A stretch of 64,000 bases of DNA, taken from Pseudomonas orientalis (lineage in GTDB: Bacteria; Pseudomonadota; Gammaproteobacteria; Pseudomonadales; Pseudomonadaceae). The position numbers were made by a program, and so were the translations under genes. The notes under the pieces were generated by a model. The model did no database searches, had not been told where the DNA came from, and saw only the letters and a program-made list of their open reading frames with translations. The first letter of the stretch is position 1, and every line of letters begins with the position of its first letter. This document shows, piece after piece, positions 19,117-26,759 of this stretch. The stretch lies in assembly GCF_002934065.1 (NCBI RefSeq), contig NZ_CP018049.1:4152501-4216500 (forward strand), given 5' to 3'.

Positions 19117-19740
19117 TCAATCCGCCTTGAGCACCATCAGCAGGGCTTCTTCAGCCAGTTCTTCAAGCGTCAGGCTGCCCTGGGAGCGGAACCAGGTGGT
19201 GGTCCAGGACAGCGCGCCGGTCAGGAAGCGCCGGGTGATAAACACGTCGCCCTTGATGTAGCCCGCAGCCCTGGCTTCGCCCAGCACCTGCAGCCAGATG
19301 TCTTCATACACGTCGCGCAAGGCCAGTACCCGGGCCTGACCTTCGGCAGACAATGAACGCCATTCGTACACCAGCACCGCCATCGCCTCACCGCTGCCGC
19401 CCATGATTGACTGCAATTCGCAGCGGATCAGCGCCCGCACGCGCTCGCGCACAGTGCCCGCCTGCTCCAGCGCAGCGCGCATCATCGCGGTGTTGTAGAG
19501 GATGGTTTCTTCCATCACCGCGCGCAGGATCTCGTCCTTGCTCTTGAAGTGATGAAAGATGCTGCCCGACTGGATGCCCACCGCGCCAGCCAGGTCGCGC
19601 ACGGTGGTGCGCTCGAAGCCCTTGTTGCGAAACAGGTGCGCCGCGGTTTGCAGCAACTTGCCCCGGGCACTCTCGGGGTCGGTCAATTGGCCACCGTCGA
19701 CCATGGTGCGCATCACACGCGGGGCTTGGTGGTCATCCAT
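19117..19740 (-). CDS. TetR-family transcriptional regulator
   Basis: A repressor-type protein of 207 residues. The N-terminal helix-turn-helix is clear: KLLQTAAHLFRNKGFERTTV, then DLAGAVGIQSGSIFHHFKSK. The C-terminal ligand domain contains a conserved-looking CELQSIMGGSGEAMAVLVYEW and a final tryptophan-rich helix. I chose the ATG at 19738-19740 because AAGGGA stands at good spacing; an upstream in-frame start at 19779 lacks this. Two identical palindromes lie upstream (19799-19857), so it probably represses itself. The ligand and other targets are unknown. Confidence 0.88.
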   Translation of the reverse strand: MDDHQAPRVMRTMVDGGQLTDPESARGKLLQTAAHLFRNKGFERTTVRDLAGAVGIQSGSIFHHFKSKDEILRAVMEETILYNTAMMRAALEQAGTVRERVRALIRCELQSIMGGSGEAMAVLVYEWRSLSAEGQARVLALRDVYEDIWLQVLGEARAAGYIKGDVFITRRFLTGALSWTTTWFRSQGSLTLEELAEEALLMVLKAD

Positions 19741-19798
19741 GCTGCTTTCCCTTATGTCTACTATCGTCTTGGCGGGCAATTTAGGCCGTGGCAGTCAC

Positions 19799-19857
19799 CC
19801 AAGCAAGCGCTTGGGCAAAACTGGTGTACAGGGTTTACAAACCAAGCGTGTGCTTGG
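19799..19857. promoter_or_regulatory. Twin TetR operators CCAAGC-N4-GCTTGG
   Basis: CCAAGC-AAGC-GCTTGG at 19799-19814 and CCAAGC-GTGT-GCTTGG at 19842-19857 are two perfect copies of one dyad, 43 bases apart centre to centre (about four helical turns). They lie 59 to 117 bases before the TetR start, the usual place for autoregulatory operators. The nearest gene on the other side is the exonuclease at 19966. Confidence 0.82.
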
Positions 19858-19965
19858 CAGCCTCGCAACCAGCCATTGGAAGATTGAATAAGTCCCCTGG
19901 GCGGAACTACATGGCCCGGCTACGCTCTATCCCCATCAGGACAGGAACAGTACGGGAACCTGCGC

Positions 19966-20508
19966 ATGCCTCATTGGCTGATTATTGACCTTGAAGCCAC
20001 AACGGATGACGGCGGCTGGCCCGTGACGGAGATGGAGGTCATCGAAATCGGCGCAAGCCTGGTCAACCGCCAGGGCCGCGAGCTGGATCACTTCCAGCGC
20101 TTCGTGCGACCGCTGCGGCGGCCACTGCTGACGCCCTTTTGCCGCCAATTGACCCATATCACCCAGGCCAACATCGACGCGGCAGCGCCCATCACCGAGG
20201 TGTGGCCGCTGTTCGAACGCTGGCTCGGCCAGCATCAGCCACGCCTGGAAGGCTGGGCCAGCTGGGGCGATTATGATCGCGTGCAGCTGGAGCTGGAATG
20301 GCAGCGCAATGGCCTGGCCAGTGCGCTCGGCCAGACGCCCCATGTCAACCTCAAGCAGCGTTTCGCCAAGGCGCGCCGTCTGGACAAGCCGCTCGGGCTC
20401 AATGGCGCGCTGCAATTGGCGGGGATGCAGTTCGTTGGCCAGCAGCATCGCGCCCTGGAAGATGCGCGCAACACGGCGCGCCTGCTGCCGCTGATTTTGC
20501 CGGTCTAG
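19966..20508 (+). CDS. DEDDh-type 3'-5' exonuclease
   Basis: A cytoplasmic protein of 180 residues with the exonuclease motifs in order: Exo I IIDLEATTDDG (the catalytic Asp and Glu), an acidic centre in ASWGDYDRVQLE, and the C-terminal HRALEDARNTARLL that supplies the histidine and last aspartate of the DEDDh class. It resembles the KapD/ERI-1-like family more than the DnaQ proofreading subunit or RNase T. The substrate is unknown, probably short RNA or single-stranded DNA. It stands alone, followed by a REPIN. Confidence 0.88.
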   Translation: MPHWLIIDLEATTDDGGWPVTEMEVIEIGASLVNRQGRELDHFQRFVRPLRRPLLTPFCRQLTHITQANIDAAAPITEVWPLFERWLGQHQPRLEGWASWGDYDRVQLELEWQRNGLASALGQTPHVNLKQRFAKARRLDKPLGLNGALQLAGMQFVGQQHRALEDARNTARLLPLILPV

Positions 20509-20563
20509 GCAGCTCTGAAAGGCTTGGGCATACTGATCAACCTTTTTGCCTTAATGCTGCCAC

Positions 20564-20666
20564 CTGTAGGAGCGAGCTTGCTCGCGAAGATCGCCAACGA
20601 TAACGCAGCGCATCTGGGTTAACGGGGTGCTCTCAGGTTTTTCGCGAGCAAGCTCGCTCCTACAGG
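20564..20666. repeat. REPIN, GTAGGAGCGAGCTTGCTCGC family
   Basis: CTGTAGGAGCGAGCTTGCTC at the left and GAGCAAGCTCGCTCCTACAG at the right are inverted copies about 60 bases apart. It sits between the exonuclease and ppnP, 40 bases before the ppnP start codon. Confidence 0.92.
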
Positions 20667-20706
20667 GGTTGGCGTAAGCTTTGACCCTTTTTCCGAGGAT
20701 TCACCC

Positions 20707-20988
20707 ATGTTCAAAGTCAACGAATACTTCGACGGCACCGTCAAGTCGATCGCTTTCGGCACCAAGGAAGGTCCGGCCACCATCGGCGTCATGGCCCCGG
20801 GTGAATACGAATTCGGCACTGCCCAGCGTGAAATCATGCACGTAATCTCCGGCGCCCTGGTCGTCAAACTGCCTGATGCCGAATGGGAAACCTTCGCTGC
20901 CGGCAGCCAGTTCAACGTGCCCGCCAACAGCAAGTTCCAGTTGAAGGTCGCCGAAGACACCGCCTACCTGTGCGAATACCGCAGCTGA
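20707..20988 (+). CDS. ppnP: Pyrimidine/purine nucleoside phosphorylase PpnP
   Basis: A compact single-domain cupin of 93 residues, the normal length of the YaiE/PpnP (UPF0345) family. The family catalyses phosphorolysis of nucleosides to free base and ribose-1-phosphate. Recognisable pieces are MFKVNEYFDGTVKSIAF, GVMAPGEYEFGT, REIMHVISGALVVKLP and FNVPANSKFQLKV. It is a single gene ending in a strong terminator. Confidence 0.95.
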   Translation: MFKVNEYFDGTVKSIAFGTKEGPATIGVMAPGEYEFGTAQREIMHVISGALVVKLPDAEWETFAAGSQFNVPANSKFQLKVAEDTAYLCEYRS

Positions 20989-21003
20989 ACGCTAACCGGC
21001 GCC

Positions 21004-21038
21004 AAAAAAAGCCCGTCTCCTGCGAGACGGGCTTTTTT
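21004..21038. terminator. Bidirectional terminator between ppnP and the MOSC gene
   Basis: AGCCCGTCTC pairs perfectly with GAGACGGGCT around CTGC, with a run of A before and a run of T after it. It serves ppnP from the left. The stop codon of the convergent MOSC gene lies at the edge of its T-tract. Confidence 0.95.
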
Positions 21039-21841
21039 CATTCCAGCACCGTCACCGGCATGCCGACTTCCAACTGCCCAACCCCATCGTTGACCAGGTT
21101 CTGGCCGAACATCGCGCCCTGCTCGGTGCTGCGATAGGCCTGGAGCGTCGCGAACGGCTCGCGGTCCGGGCTGCGCTCGCCGGTCTGCGGGTCGATGGTG
21201 GTGAGGATGCAACGCGAACAGGGCTTGACCACGCGAAACTCCACCTCGCCGATGCGCAAGCGTTTCCAGCCATCCTCGGCGAAGGCCGCGCCGCCTTCGA
21301 TGACCAGGTTGGGACGAAAGCGCAGCATCTCCATCGGCCGGCCGATGCGGGCGCACATATCGTCCAGGGAAGCCTGGCCGATCAGTAGCAAGGGGTAACC
21401 GTCGGCAAAGCCCACCTGATCGCTATCCTCGCCGAAACCATGCTGGGTGAAGCGGGCGCGGTCCACGGGCATATGCACCAGGCGCGTCGGTTTACCGATG
21501 AAGGCGCTGACCCAGGCCGCCGCCGCATCGCCCGCGTCCGGCACGCGCAGGGTGTCGTGCCAGATGGTCACACCGCGCAACGCGTCGGCGCCGGGCAGTG
21601 CCACGTCCAGTGTCCCATGGCCCGGCGAGCTGAGGGTCAGGCCGCCCGCCGGGTTCCACAGGGCCGTCAACTGGCTCATCTTCGCCACGGCGCGTTGCGT
21701 GAGGAATCGCCCGCTGGCTTCGTCCACCAGCATCCAGCGGCGATCCCCTTCCAGCCCGAGCTTGTCCAGGCCAATCTGCTGCAGGACTTCGGCCTTACCG
21801 GACTTCAAGGGGTAACGGTACAACGCGCTGAGACGGAGCAT
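21038..21841 (-). CDS. MOSC-domain protein, YcbX-like
   Basis: A protein of 267 residues with an N-terminal beta-barrel (LSALYRYPLKSGKAEVLQQI, GLEGDRRWMLVDE) and a C-terminal MOSC domain. The latter has RFRPNLVIEGGAAFAEDGW and the cysteine-bearing KPCSRCILTTIDPQTGE thought to bind the molybdenum cofactor. YcbX relatives reduce N-hydroxylated base analogues with an electron-transfer partner, usually a ferredoxin domain at the C-terminus. That domain is absent here, so the partner would be separate. A possible AGGAA ribosome site precedes the ATG. Confidence 0.88.
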   Translation of the reverse strand: MLRLSALYRYPLKSGKAEVLQQIGLDKLGLEGDRRWMLVDEASGRFLTQRAVAKMSQLTALWNPAGGLTLSSPGHGTLDVALPGADALRGVTIWHDTLRVPDAGDAAAAWVSAFIGKPTRLVHMPVDRARFTQHGFGEDSDQVGFADGYPLLLIGQASLDDMCARIGRPMEMLRFRPNLVIEGGAAFAEDGWKRLRIGEVEFRVVKPCSRCILTTIDPQTGERSPDREPFATLQAYRSTEQGAMFGQNLVNDGVGQLEVGMPVTVLE

Positions 21842-21881
21842 GAGCCTGCTTTCCTGGGAAACAAAGGGTCATACCCTAAGG

Positions 21882-22817
21882 TCAGGCGGGCACTTCGTCC
21901 AGCATCAGTCGCTCACGCACCACATCCACCAGTTTGTCGGGCTGGAACTTGGAGAGGAAATTGTCGCAGCCGACCTTCTTCACCATCGACTCGTTGAAGC
22001 TGCCCGAAAGCGAGGTGTGCAGCACCACATAGAGGCCACGCAGGCGCGGGTCGTTGCGGATTTCGGTGGTGAGGCGGTAGCCATCCATCTCGGGCATTTC
22101 GGCGTCGGTGAAGATCATCAGCAGCTTGTCGGTCATCACCTGGCCGCTGTCGGCCCAGGCCTTGAGCATGTTCAGCGCCTTGAGGCCGTCGCTGGCGATG
22201 TGCATCTTCACGCCCAACTGGCCGAGGGTGTCACGCAATTGCGAGAGCGCCACGTTGGAGTCGTCCACCAGCAGCACTTCGCGGCCACGGGCGCGTTCCA
22301 GCACCGGGTCTTCGAGTTTTTCCCGGGAGACCTTGGCGTTGTAGGGCACGATTTCAGCGAGGACTTTTTCCACATCGATGATTTCCACCAACTGGTCGTC
22401 GACCTTGCTGATGGCGGTGAGGTAATGCTGGCGACCGGCACTGGCCGGCGGCGGCAGGATGGCTTCCCAGTTCATGTTGACGATGCGGTCGACGCCGCCC
22501 ACCAGGAAGGCCTGCACCGAGCGGTTGTACTCGGTGACGATGATGGTGCTGTTGGGACCTGGCACCAGCGGGCGCATGCCGATCGCCTGGGACAGGTCGA
22601 TCACCGGCAAGGTCTGGCCGCGCAGGTTGACCACACCACACACAAAGGGATGACGCTGGGGCATCAGGGTCAGCTTGGGCAGTTGCAGCACTTCCTGCAC
22701 CTTGAACACATTGATCGCGAACAGCTGCCGCCCGAACAAGCGGAACATGAGAATTTCCAGGCGATTCTCACCCACCAATTGCGTGCGTTGATCTACCGTG
22801 TCGAGAATGCCGGCCAT
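21882..22817 (-). CDS. cheV: Chemotaxis coupling protein CheV (CheW-receiver fusion)
   Basis: A protein of 311 residues. Residues of about 15-160 form a CheW-like domain (LMFRLFGRQLFAINVFKVQE, GVVNLRGQTLPVIDLS). About 180-305 form a receiver domain with VLLVDDSNVALSQL, the phosphorylatable aspartate in IFTDAEMPEMDGYRL and the lysine in FLSKFQPD. CheV couples receptors to CheA and tunes adaptation through phosphorylation. It lies apart from the main che cluster. Pseudomonas usually has several CheV proteins, and which paralogue this is cannot be told. Confidence 0.93.
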   Translation of the reverse strand: MAGILDTVDQRTQLVGENRLEILMFRLFGRQLFAINVFKVQEVLQLPKLTLMPQRHPFVCGVVNLRGQTLPVIDLSQAIGMRPLVPGPNSTIIVTEYNRSVQAFLVGGVDRIVNMNWEAILPPPASAGRQHYLTAISKVDDQLVEIIDVEKVLAEIVPYNAKVSREKLEDPVLERARGREVLLVDDSNVALSQLRDTLGQLGVKMHIASDGLKALNMLKAWADSGQVMTDKLLMIFTDAEMPEMDGYRLTTEIRNDPRLRGLYVVLHTSLSGSFNESMVKKVGCDNFLSKFQPDKLVDVVRERLMLDEVPA

Positions 22818-22949
22818 TGAGAGCTCCTGGTGTGCACGTGGGTTTCACGCTGTGGGTGCAGTTCTGAGAGTGTTGTTCTGAGAGAGTGCAGTTCATATAC
22901 GCAAGTTATCGGCGCCAAACGCCAGACCTTGACCCTGGTAAAATGCCAT

Positions 22950-22986
22950 GTAAACACATTGATGTCACACTGACATCATGGTTTAC
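22950..22986. promoter_or_regulatory. Nested dyad upstream of cheV
   Basis: TGATGTCA and TGACATCA are perfect 8-bp arms around CAC (22960-22978). They are enclosed by GTAAAC (22950-22955) and GTTTAC (22981-22986). It is either a binding site for a dimeric regulator or a hairpin, and lies about 140 bases before the cheV start. Confidence 0.5.
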
Positions 22987-23054
22987 TGCATCAGCCCTCT
23001 TGCACAGCTGTGTCGCCGCCTTGCGCGACACTCGATTCGACGCTCGGTTCCACT

Positions 23055-23107
23055 GCATAGGGGATTCCCCTATGCGCAATCAGGCCCGACCTGATATTCG
23101 CAATATC
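23055..23107. promoter_or_regulatory. Two palindromes before the HPt-like gene
   Basis: GCATAGGGGA and TCCCCTATGC are perfect 10-bp arms around a single T (23055-23075). GATATT and AATATC surround CGC at 23093-23107. The first is long and symmetrical enough to be a regulator site. A NarL/LuxR-type response regulator is encoded at 25008, but binding to this site is only a guess. Confidence 0.5.
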
Positions 23108-23394
23108 TAATAGCCATTAATGTGACGCCATTCTCATTGCATGAATGGAGTCAGGCTTTTGTTTGCCATCCCAAGCCATAGGCCAGCGGGCCTTCCCGGC
23201 ACTCACGTATCGGCAACTGAAGTCGTGTCATCCCGCTCAACAGGGGTTACGCACGACTTTCGTGGGCATTTCAATAAACATCCTACGGGAATATCGGAAG
23301 CAGCCTACAAGCCTCAATCCTATTTCAGCGCTAGCTTTAAGCCATTCACCCGGTGCGATATCTCATCACCCGAGCTTGAGTTGCGGAGACATGC

Positions 23395-23844
23395 ATGATG
23401 AATAGCGCGAACGAATGGCAAACGGCACTTCCCGAGTTTCTGCTGGAGGCCGAAAAGCTGCTGGTCAAGTCGCAAGAGTGCCTGAACCATCTGCATTTGA
23501 TCCGTGATGACAGCGACGCCATCGACTGCATGAAAACCAGCCTGGCCAAGCTGGCTGAAAAGGCCGACAAGCTGGCGCTGCAGGCGATCAGTGATTTCTC
23601 GGGGCGCCTTCAAGCGCTCATTGCCAACGCCCGGAGCCCCATGCAACTGCATGATCAGGCATTGGATGCGTTGCATGACTGCCTGACGCTGCTGGCCTGG
23701 CAACTGGAGCTGATCGACACGCGCACCGGTGAACTGCCCCTGGACGAGAGTGAGCAGACAGCGTTGATTGCGACAGTGGCCTTGCAGATTCCGCAAAAGG
23801 AGTTCAGTCATGACCCGCAGCGACGGTTGCATCACGGGGCCTAA
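23395..23844 (+). CDS. HPt/CheA-P1-like helical protein lacking the phospho-histidine
   Basis: An all-helical protein of 149 residues. The segment FLLEAEKLLVKSQECLNHLH ... DAIDCMKTSLAKLAEKADKL ... DFSGRLQALI follows the layout of a CheA P1/HPt helix bundle. Where such domains have the conserved HTLKGSA helix, this one has KTSLAKLAEKA and no histidine, so it cannot accept a phosphate there. The tail carries further helices (HDQALDALHDCLTLLAWQLE). GGAG stands six bases before the ATG at 23395. It is followed by a kinase/regulator pair in the same direction after 186 bases. It may be a decoy or scaffold; the role is unproven. Confidence 0.6.
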   Translation: MMNSANEWQTALPEFLLEAEKLLVKSQECLNHLHLIRDDSDAIDCMKTSLAKLAEKADKLALQAISDFSGRLQALIANARSPMQLHDQALDALHDCLTLLAWQLELIDTRTGELPLDESEQTALIATVALQIPQKEFSHDPQRRLHHGA

Positions 23845-23924
23845 GCTTTCTGCAGGTCGTATTTGATAACCGCTTATCCAAAAGCGACACAAACCAACTT
23901 TAATAATACAACTTCCACTTTTTA

Positions 23925-23947
23925 ACTCTGGGAATACCACCCAGAGT
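23925..23947 (+). other. Stem-loop between the HPt-like gene and the kinase gene
   Basis: ACTCTGGG and CCCAGAGT form a perfect 8-bp stem around AATACCA. It is followed by ATTTG, too weak a T-tract for a confident terminator. It may partly separate the HPt-like gene from the downstream kinase/regulator operon. Confidence 0.45.
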
Positions 23948-24030
23948 ATTTGCGTGGGCCATAAACCAATCAGGCGACCAGCGGTAACAGGGGTGGTACT
24001 ATGCCCCACTCGAAGTAACTCAACTTCATC

Positions 24031-25011
24031 ATGTTTAAAAACGATCCGGCAGCGTATTCCAAACCGAGCCCGGCCAACCGGTCTCCCCGCAGCGAACCCT
24101 CAGTGGCTTCATCCGTTATGTACGCCAATCTCAAGCCACTGTTCTCAAGGTCTGTGTCGCGCAGCACTGCACGCCGCATCATCCTCGCATTGTGCCTGTG
24201 TTCGTTGTCTGCCAGCGCATGGGCGTACCTGCACGCCTCACCCTTGTCGCTATTGATCCTGCTGCTCAACCTGGCCACGTTGGCGGTGGTGGGCCTGCAC
24301 CAATGGCGTTCGCGCAAATCCATCAAGTTCCAGCCGCAGGAATTGGCCGATCGCCTGTTGCAGGTACAGGAAAACGAACGCCATCGCCTCAGCCGCGAGC
24401 TGCATGACGACATCGGCCAACTGCTGACCGCCGCCAAGCTGCAAAGCGAATGGCTGCAGCGTCGCCTGCCGCCAGAGCTGCAGGATCAATGCACGGCGCT
24501 GTGCAATACTCTCAACGAAACCCTGGCCAAGGTGCGCGACGTGTCCGCCATCCTCAACCCGCGCCAGTTGGCCAGCCTGGGCCTGGAAGCAAGCTTGCGC
24601 GCGCACCTGCTCAAGACCCTGGAAAACACCCAGGTCTGCTGGAGCCTGGAATGCCAGCAGCGCCTGGCAGGGATCCCTGAAGAAATGGCCGTGGCAGCGT
24701 TTCGTATCACCCAGGAAGCGGTGACCAACATGCTCCGTCACGCCCAGGCGCACAACGTGCTGGTGCGCCTGCAACGCCTGCCCGAAGGCCTGTCGCTGAT
24801 GATCTGCGATGACGGCGTGGGCTTTTCGCCCGCTGTTGATCCAGGCAGGGAGGGCCAGCGCGGCATGGCGGGCATGTACGAGCGACTGGATCAACTGGGG
24901 GGCACCTTGTCCGTCAGCAGTCGGCCAGGCAAAGGCACGCGGATCGACGCATTGTTTCCCTGGGCGCCACGCGCACTCGAACGGGCCAGCGCGCCTGAGG
25001 TTGCCCGGTGA
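24031..25011 (+). CDS. NarL-type sensor histidine kinase (HisKA_3)
   Basis: A membrane kinase of 326 residues, with one or two hydrophobic segments near residues 50-90 (ARRIILALCLCSLSASAW, SPLSLLILLLNLATLAVVGL) and almost no periplasmic part. The dimerisation/phospho-acceptor motif is ENERHRLSRELHDDIGQLLT, with the histidine in ELHDD. The HATPase has EAVTNMLRHAQAHN and DDGVGF, then GMAGMYERLDQLGG. An alternative start at 24118 (MYANLKPLF) is possible; neither has a strong ribosome site. Its stop overlaps the regulator start (GTGA), so they are a translationally coupled pair. The signal is unknown. Confidence 0.9.
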   Translation: MFKNDPAAYSKPSPANRSPRSEPSVASSVMYANLKPLFSRSVSRSTARRIILALCLCSLSASAWAYLHASPLSLLILLLNLATLAVVGLHQWRSRKSIKFQPQELADRLLQVQENERHRLSRELHDDIGQLLTAAKLQSEWLQRRLPPELQDQCTALCNTLNETLAKVRDVSAILNPRQLASLGLEASLRAHLLKTLENTQVCWSLECQQRLAGIPEEMAVAAFRITQEAVTNMLRHAQAHNVLVRLQRLPEGLSLMICDDGVGFSPAVDPGREGQRGMAGMYERLDQLGGTLSVSSRPGKGTRIDALFPWAPRALERASAPEVAR

Positions 25012-25667
25012 CCTGCAACCTGCTCCTGGTGGATGACCACGCGCTGATTCGTGCCGGCGTTCGTGCGCTGATCCTGGATATTCCCGGCTATGATGTGATT
25101 GGCGAAGCCAGCGATGGCGCGCAATTGCTTGAGCAGTTTCGCGCCCTTCAACCGGATATCGTGCTGCTGGACCTGTCAATGAAACACACCGGCGGCCTCG
25201 ACGCCCTGCAGCAACTCAAGGGTGCCTACCCCAAGAGCAAAGTGCTGATCCTGTCGATGCACACCGAGCCCGACTTGATCATGCGCGCGCTGGAGTCGGG
25301 CGCTCACGGTTACCTGCTCAAAGACATGACCGGCAACGAGTTGGAACACGCCCTGCGGGCCCTGCGCAACAACGAGCGCTACCTGAGCCCGGCCATCGCC
25401 CACACCGTGATCAACCAGGCGCTGACCCGCAGCCACGGTCCGGCCTCGCCCGTCCCCCATAGCCACAACCTGACGGCGCGGCAGTTGGAAATCCTGCGCC
25501 TGATCGTGCGCGGCAAGTCCACTCGGGAAATCGCCCACGGCTTGGGTTTGAGCATCAAGACCGTAGAGGCGCATCGCTCACAAATCATGAAGCGCCTGCA
25601 GATTTTCGACGTGGCGGGCCTGGTGTTATTCGCGGTGCGCGAGCAGATCATCAGCCTGGACGACTAG
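25008..25667 (+). CDS. LuxR/NarL-family response regulator
   Basis: A DNA-binding regulator of 219 residues. The receiver domain has LLLVDDHALIRAG, phospho-acceptor DIVLLDLSMKHTGG and YLLKDMTGNE. The C-terminal GerE/LuxR domain has NLTARQLEILRLIVRGKSTR, then IAHGLGLSIKTVEAHRSQIM. GTG start, overlapping the kinase stop by four bases. The last 42 bases overlap the convergent lipid-kinase gene. Targets are unknown; the palindrome at 23055-23075 is a candidate. Confidence 0.93.
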   Translation: MTCNLLLVDDHALIRAGVRALILDIPGYDVIGEASDGAQLLEQFRALQPDIVLLDLSMKHTGGLDALQQLKGAYPKSKVLILSMHTEPDLIMRALESGAHGYLLKDMTGNELEHALRALRNNERYLSPAIAHTVINQALTRSHGPASPVPHSHNLTARQLEILRLIVRGKSTREIAHGLGLSIKTVEAHRSQIMKRLQIFDVAGLVLFAVREQIISLDD

Positions 25668-26546
25668 GGGCGACCCCAGCGGCAGGTGCACCCGCAGGGC
25701 CTTGGGCAAGGCTTCGAAATGCAGGTCGTCGCCTTCCAGCGGCTCGCCATCGAGGTTGATGTACAAGCCTTGCGCGCCCTTGATATTGACCCACGGCAGA
25801 CGAGCGCGCACGAACATGGTGTCCAGGCCCCAGCCGTTGCTCATCAATTCGCGCAGGGTGCCCACCACTTCCTGGGGCGCCGGCAAGATGCTTATGTCGA
25901 GCAACCCGTCATCGGCCAGTGCGCCGGGGCACAGCACATGCCCGCCGCCGGCCTGGCGCCCGTTGCCGATGCCCAGCGCGAGCAGCTCGCCTTTCCAGTG
26001 GAAATCCGGGCCTTCCAGCTCACCGTAGGCGGCCTTCAATTCACTGAAGCGCGATAAGCCGGTGAACAGGTAAGCGGCGCCGCCGAGGACTTTCTTCAGG
26101 TCTTCGGAGGTGTTGGCAGTGACCTGGCTGCCGAAACCGCCGGTGGCCATGTTCAGGAAGATCTGCCCGCCGACCTGGCCGAGGTCGATTGCCCTTGGCT
26201 CGACATCCAGCAACGCCAGGGCGCCGGCCGGCTCCAGCGGCACGCCGGCGGCTTTGGCGAAGTCGTTGGCGGTGCCCAGGGGCATCAACACCAGGCTGGC
26301 GTCGGTGCCGGCTTGCGCCATCGCTTCGGCGACATCGCGCAAGGTGCCGTCGCCACCGCCGGCGATGATATGGGTATAGCCGTTTTCCAATGCCTCGTTG
26401 ACCAGGCGCAGCGCATCGCCGCCCTCCCACGTCACCCGTACCGCCAGCTCCCAACCCTGCTTGCGCCTGGCCTGCACGGCGCTGCGCACGTCCTCGTTGA
26501 GGGCTTGCTTGCCGTGGAGGATTAACAGGGCCTTGGGGGTTGTCAT
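25626..26546 (-). CDS. yegS: YegS-like lipid kinase (diacylglycerol-kinase fold)
   Basis: A protein of 306 residues of the DAGK catalytic family. The nucleotide-binding motif HIIAGGGDGTLRDVAEA and the following LMPLGTANDFAKA are clear, as are FLNMATGGFGSQVTA and the C-terminal INLDGEPLEGD. YegS phosphorylates phosphatidylglycerol in vitro; its role in the cell is not well defined. AGGAG precedes the ATG. It stands alone and its 3' end overlaps the response-regulator gene on the other strand by 42 bases, with no terminator between. Confidence 0.93.
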   Translation of the reverse strand: MTTPKALLILHGKQALNEDVRSAVQARRKQGWELAVRVTWEGGDALRLVNEALENGYTHIIAGGGDGTLRDVAEAMAQAGTDASLVLMPLGTANDFAKAAGVPLEPAGALALLDVEPRAIDLGQVGGQIFLNMATGGFGSQVTANTSEDLKKVLGGAAYLFTGLSRFSELKAAYGELEGPDFHWKGELLALGIGNGRQAGGGHVLCPGALADDGLLDISILPAPQEVVGTLRELMSNGWGLDTMFVRARLPWVNIKGAQGLYINLDGEPLEGDDLHFEALPKALRVHLPLGSPLVVQADDLLAHRE

Positions 26547-26759
26547 GGGGGAGTCTCCTGGTTCAAAGGTGCTTGAAGGATGTTGACCCTGAAACAGCAG
26601 GAAAAAGTCACTGGGGATTGGAAATTAGTGACGACCTTACTCTGGGCTCAAAGATTTCGTACACGGCCCCAGGACATTGCACCTTCGTACCGTGGCCGCA
26701 CTCCCTCAACCTCATCGTGCACGCACCTCTCCAGACTTCAACCAAAACGAGCGGCGAAC

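Larger units (their letters stand above)
22818..23394. other. 577-base non-coding region with several dyads
   Basis: No convincing gene is seen between cheV (leftward) and the HPt-like gene (rightward). The region is richer in A+T than its surroundings. It holds a nested dyad at 22950-22986, a near-perfect 21-base palindrome at 23055-23075 and a smaller one at 23093-23107. Short open frames here have no family features or ribosome sites. It could contain promoters for both neighbours or a small RNA. Confidence 0.6.

Noticed and set aside
23141..23405. 85-86-codon frames in the gap before the HPt-like gene
   Set aside because: No ribosome site, no recognisable domain, and overlapping frames of equal length; better read as untranslated leader.
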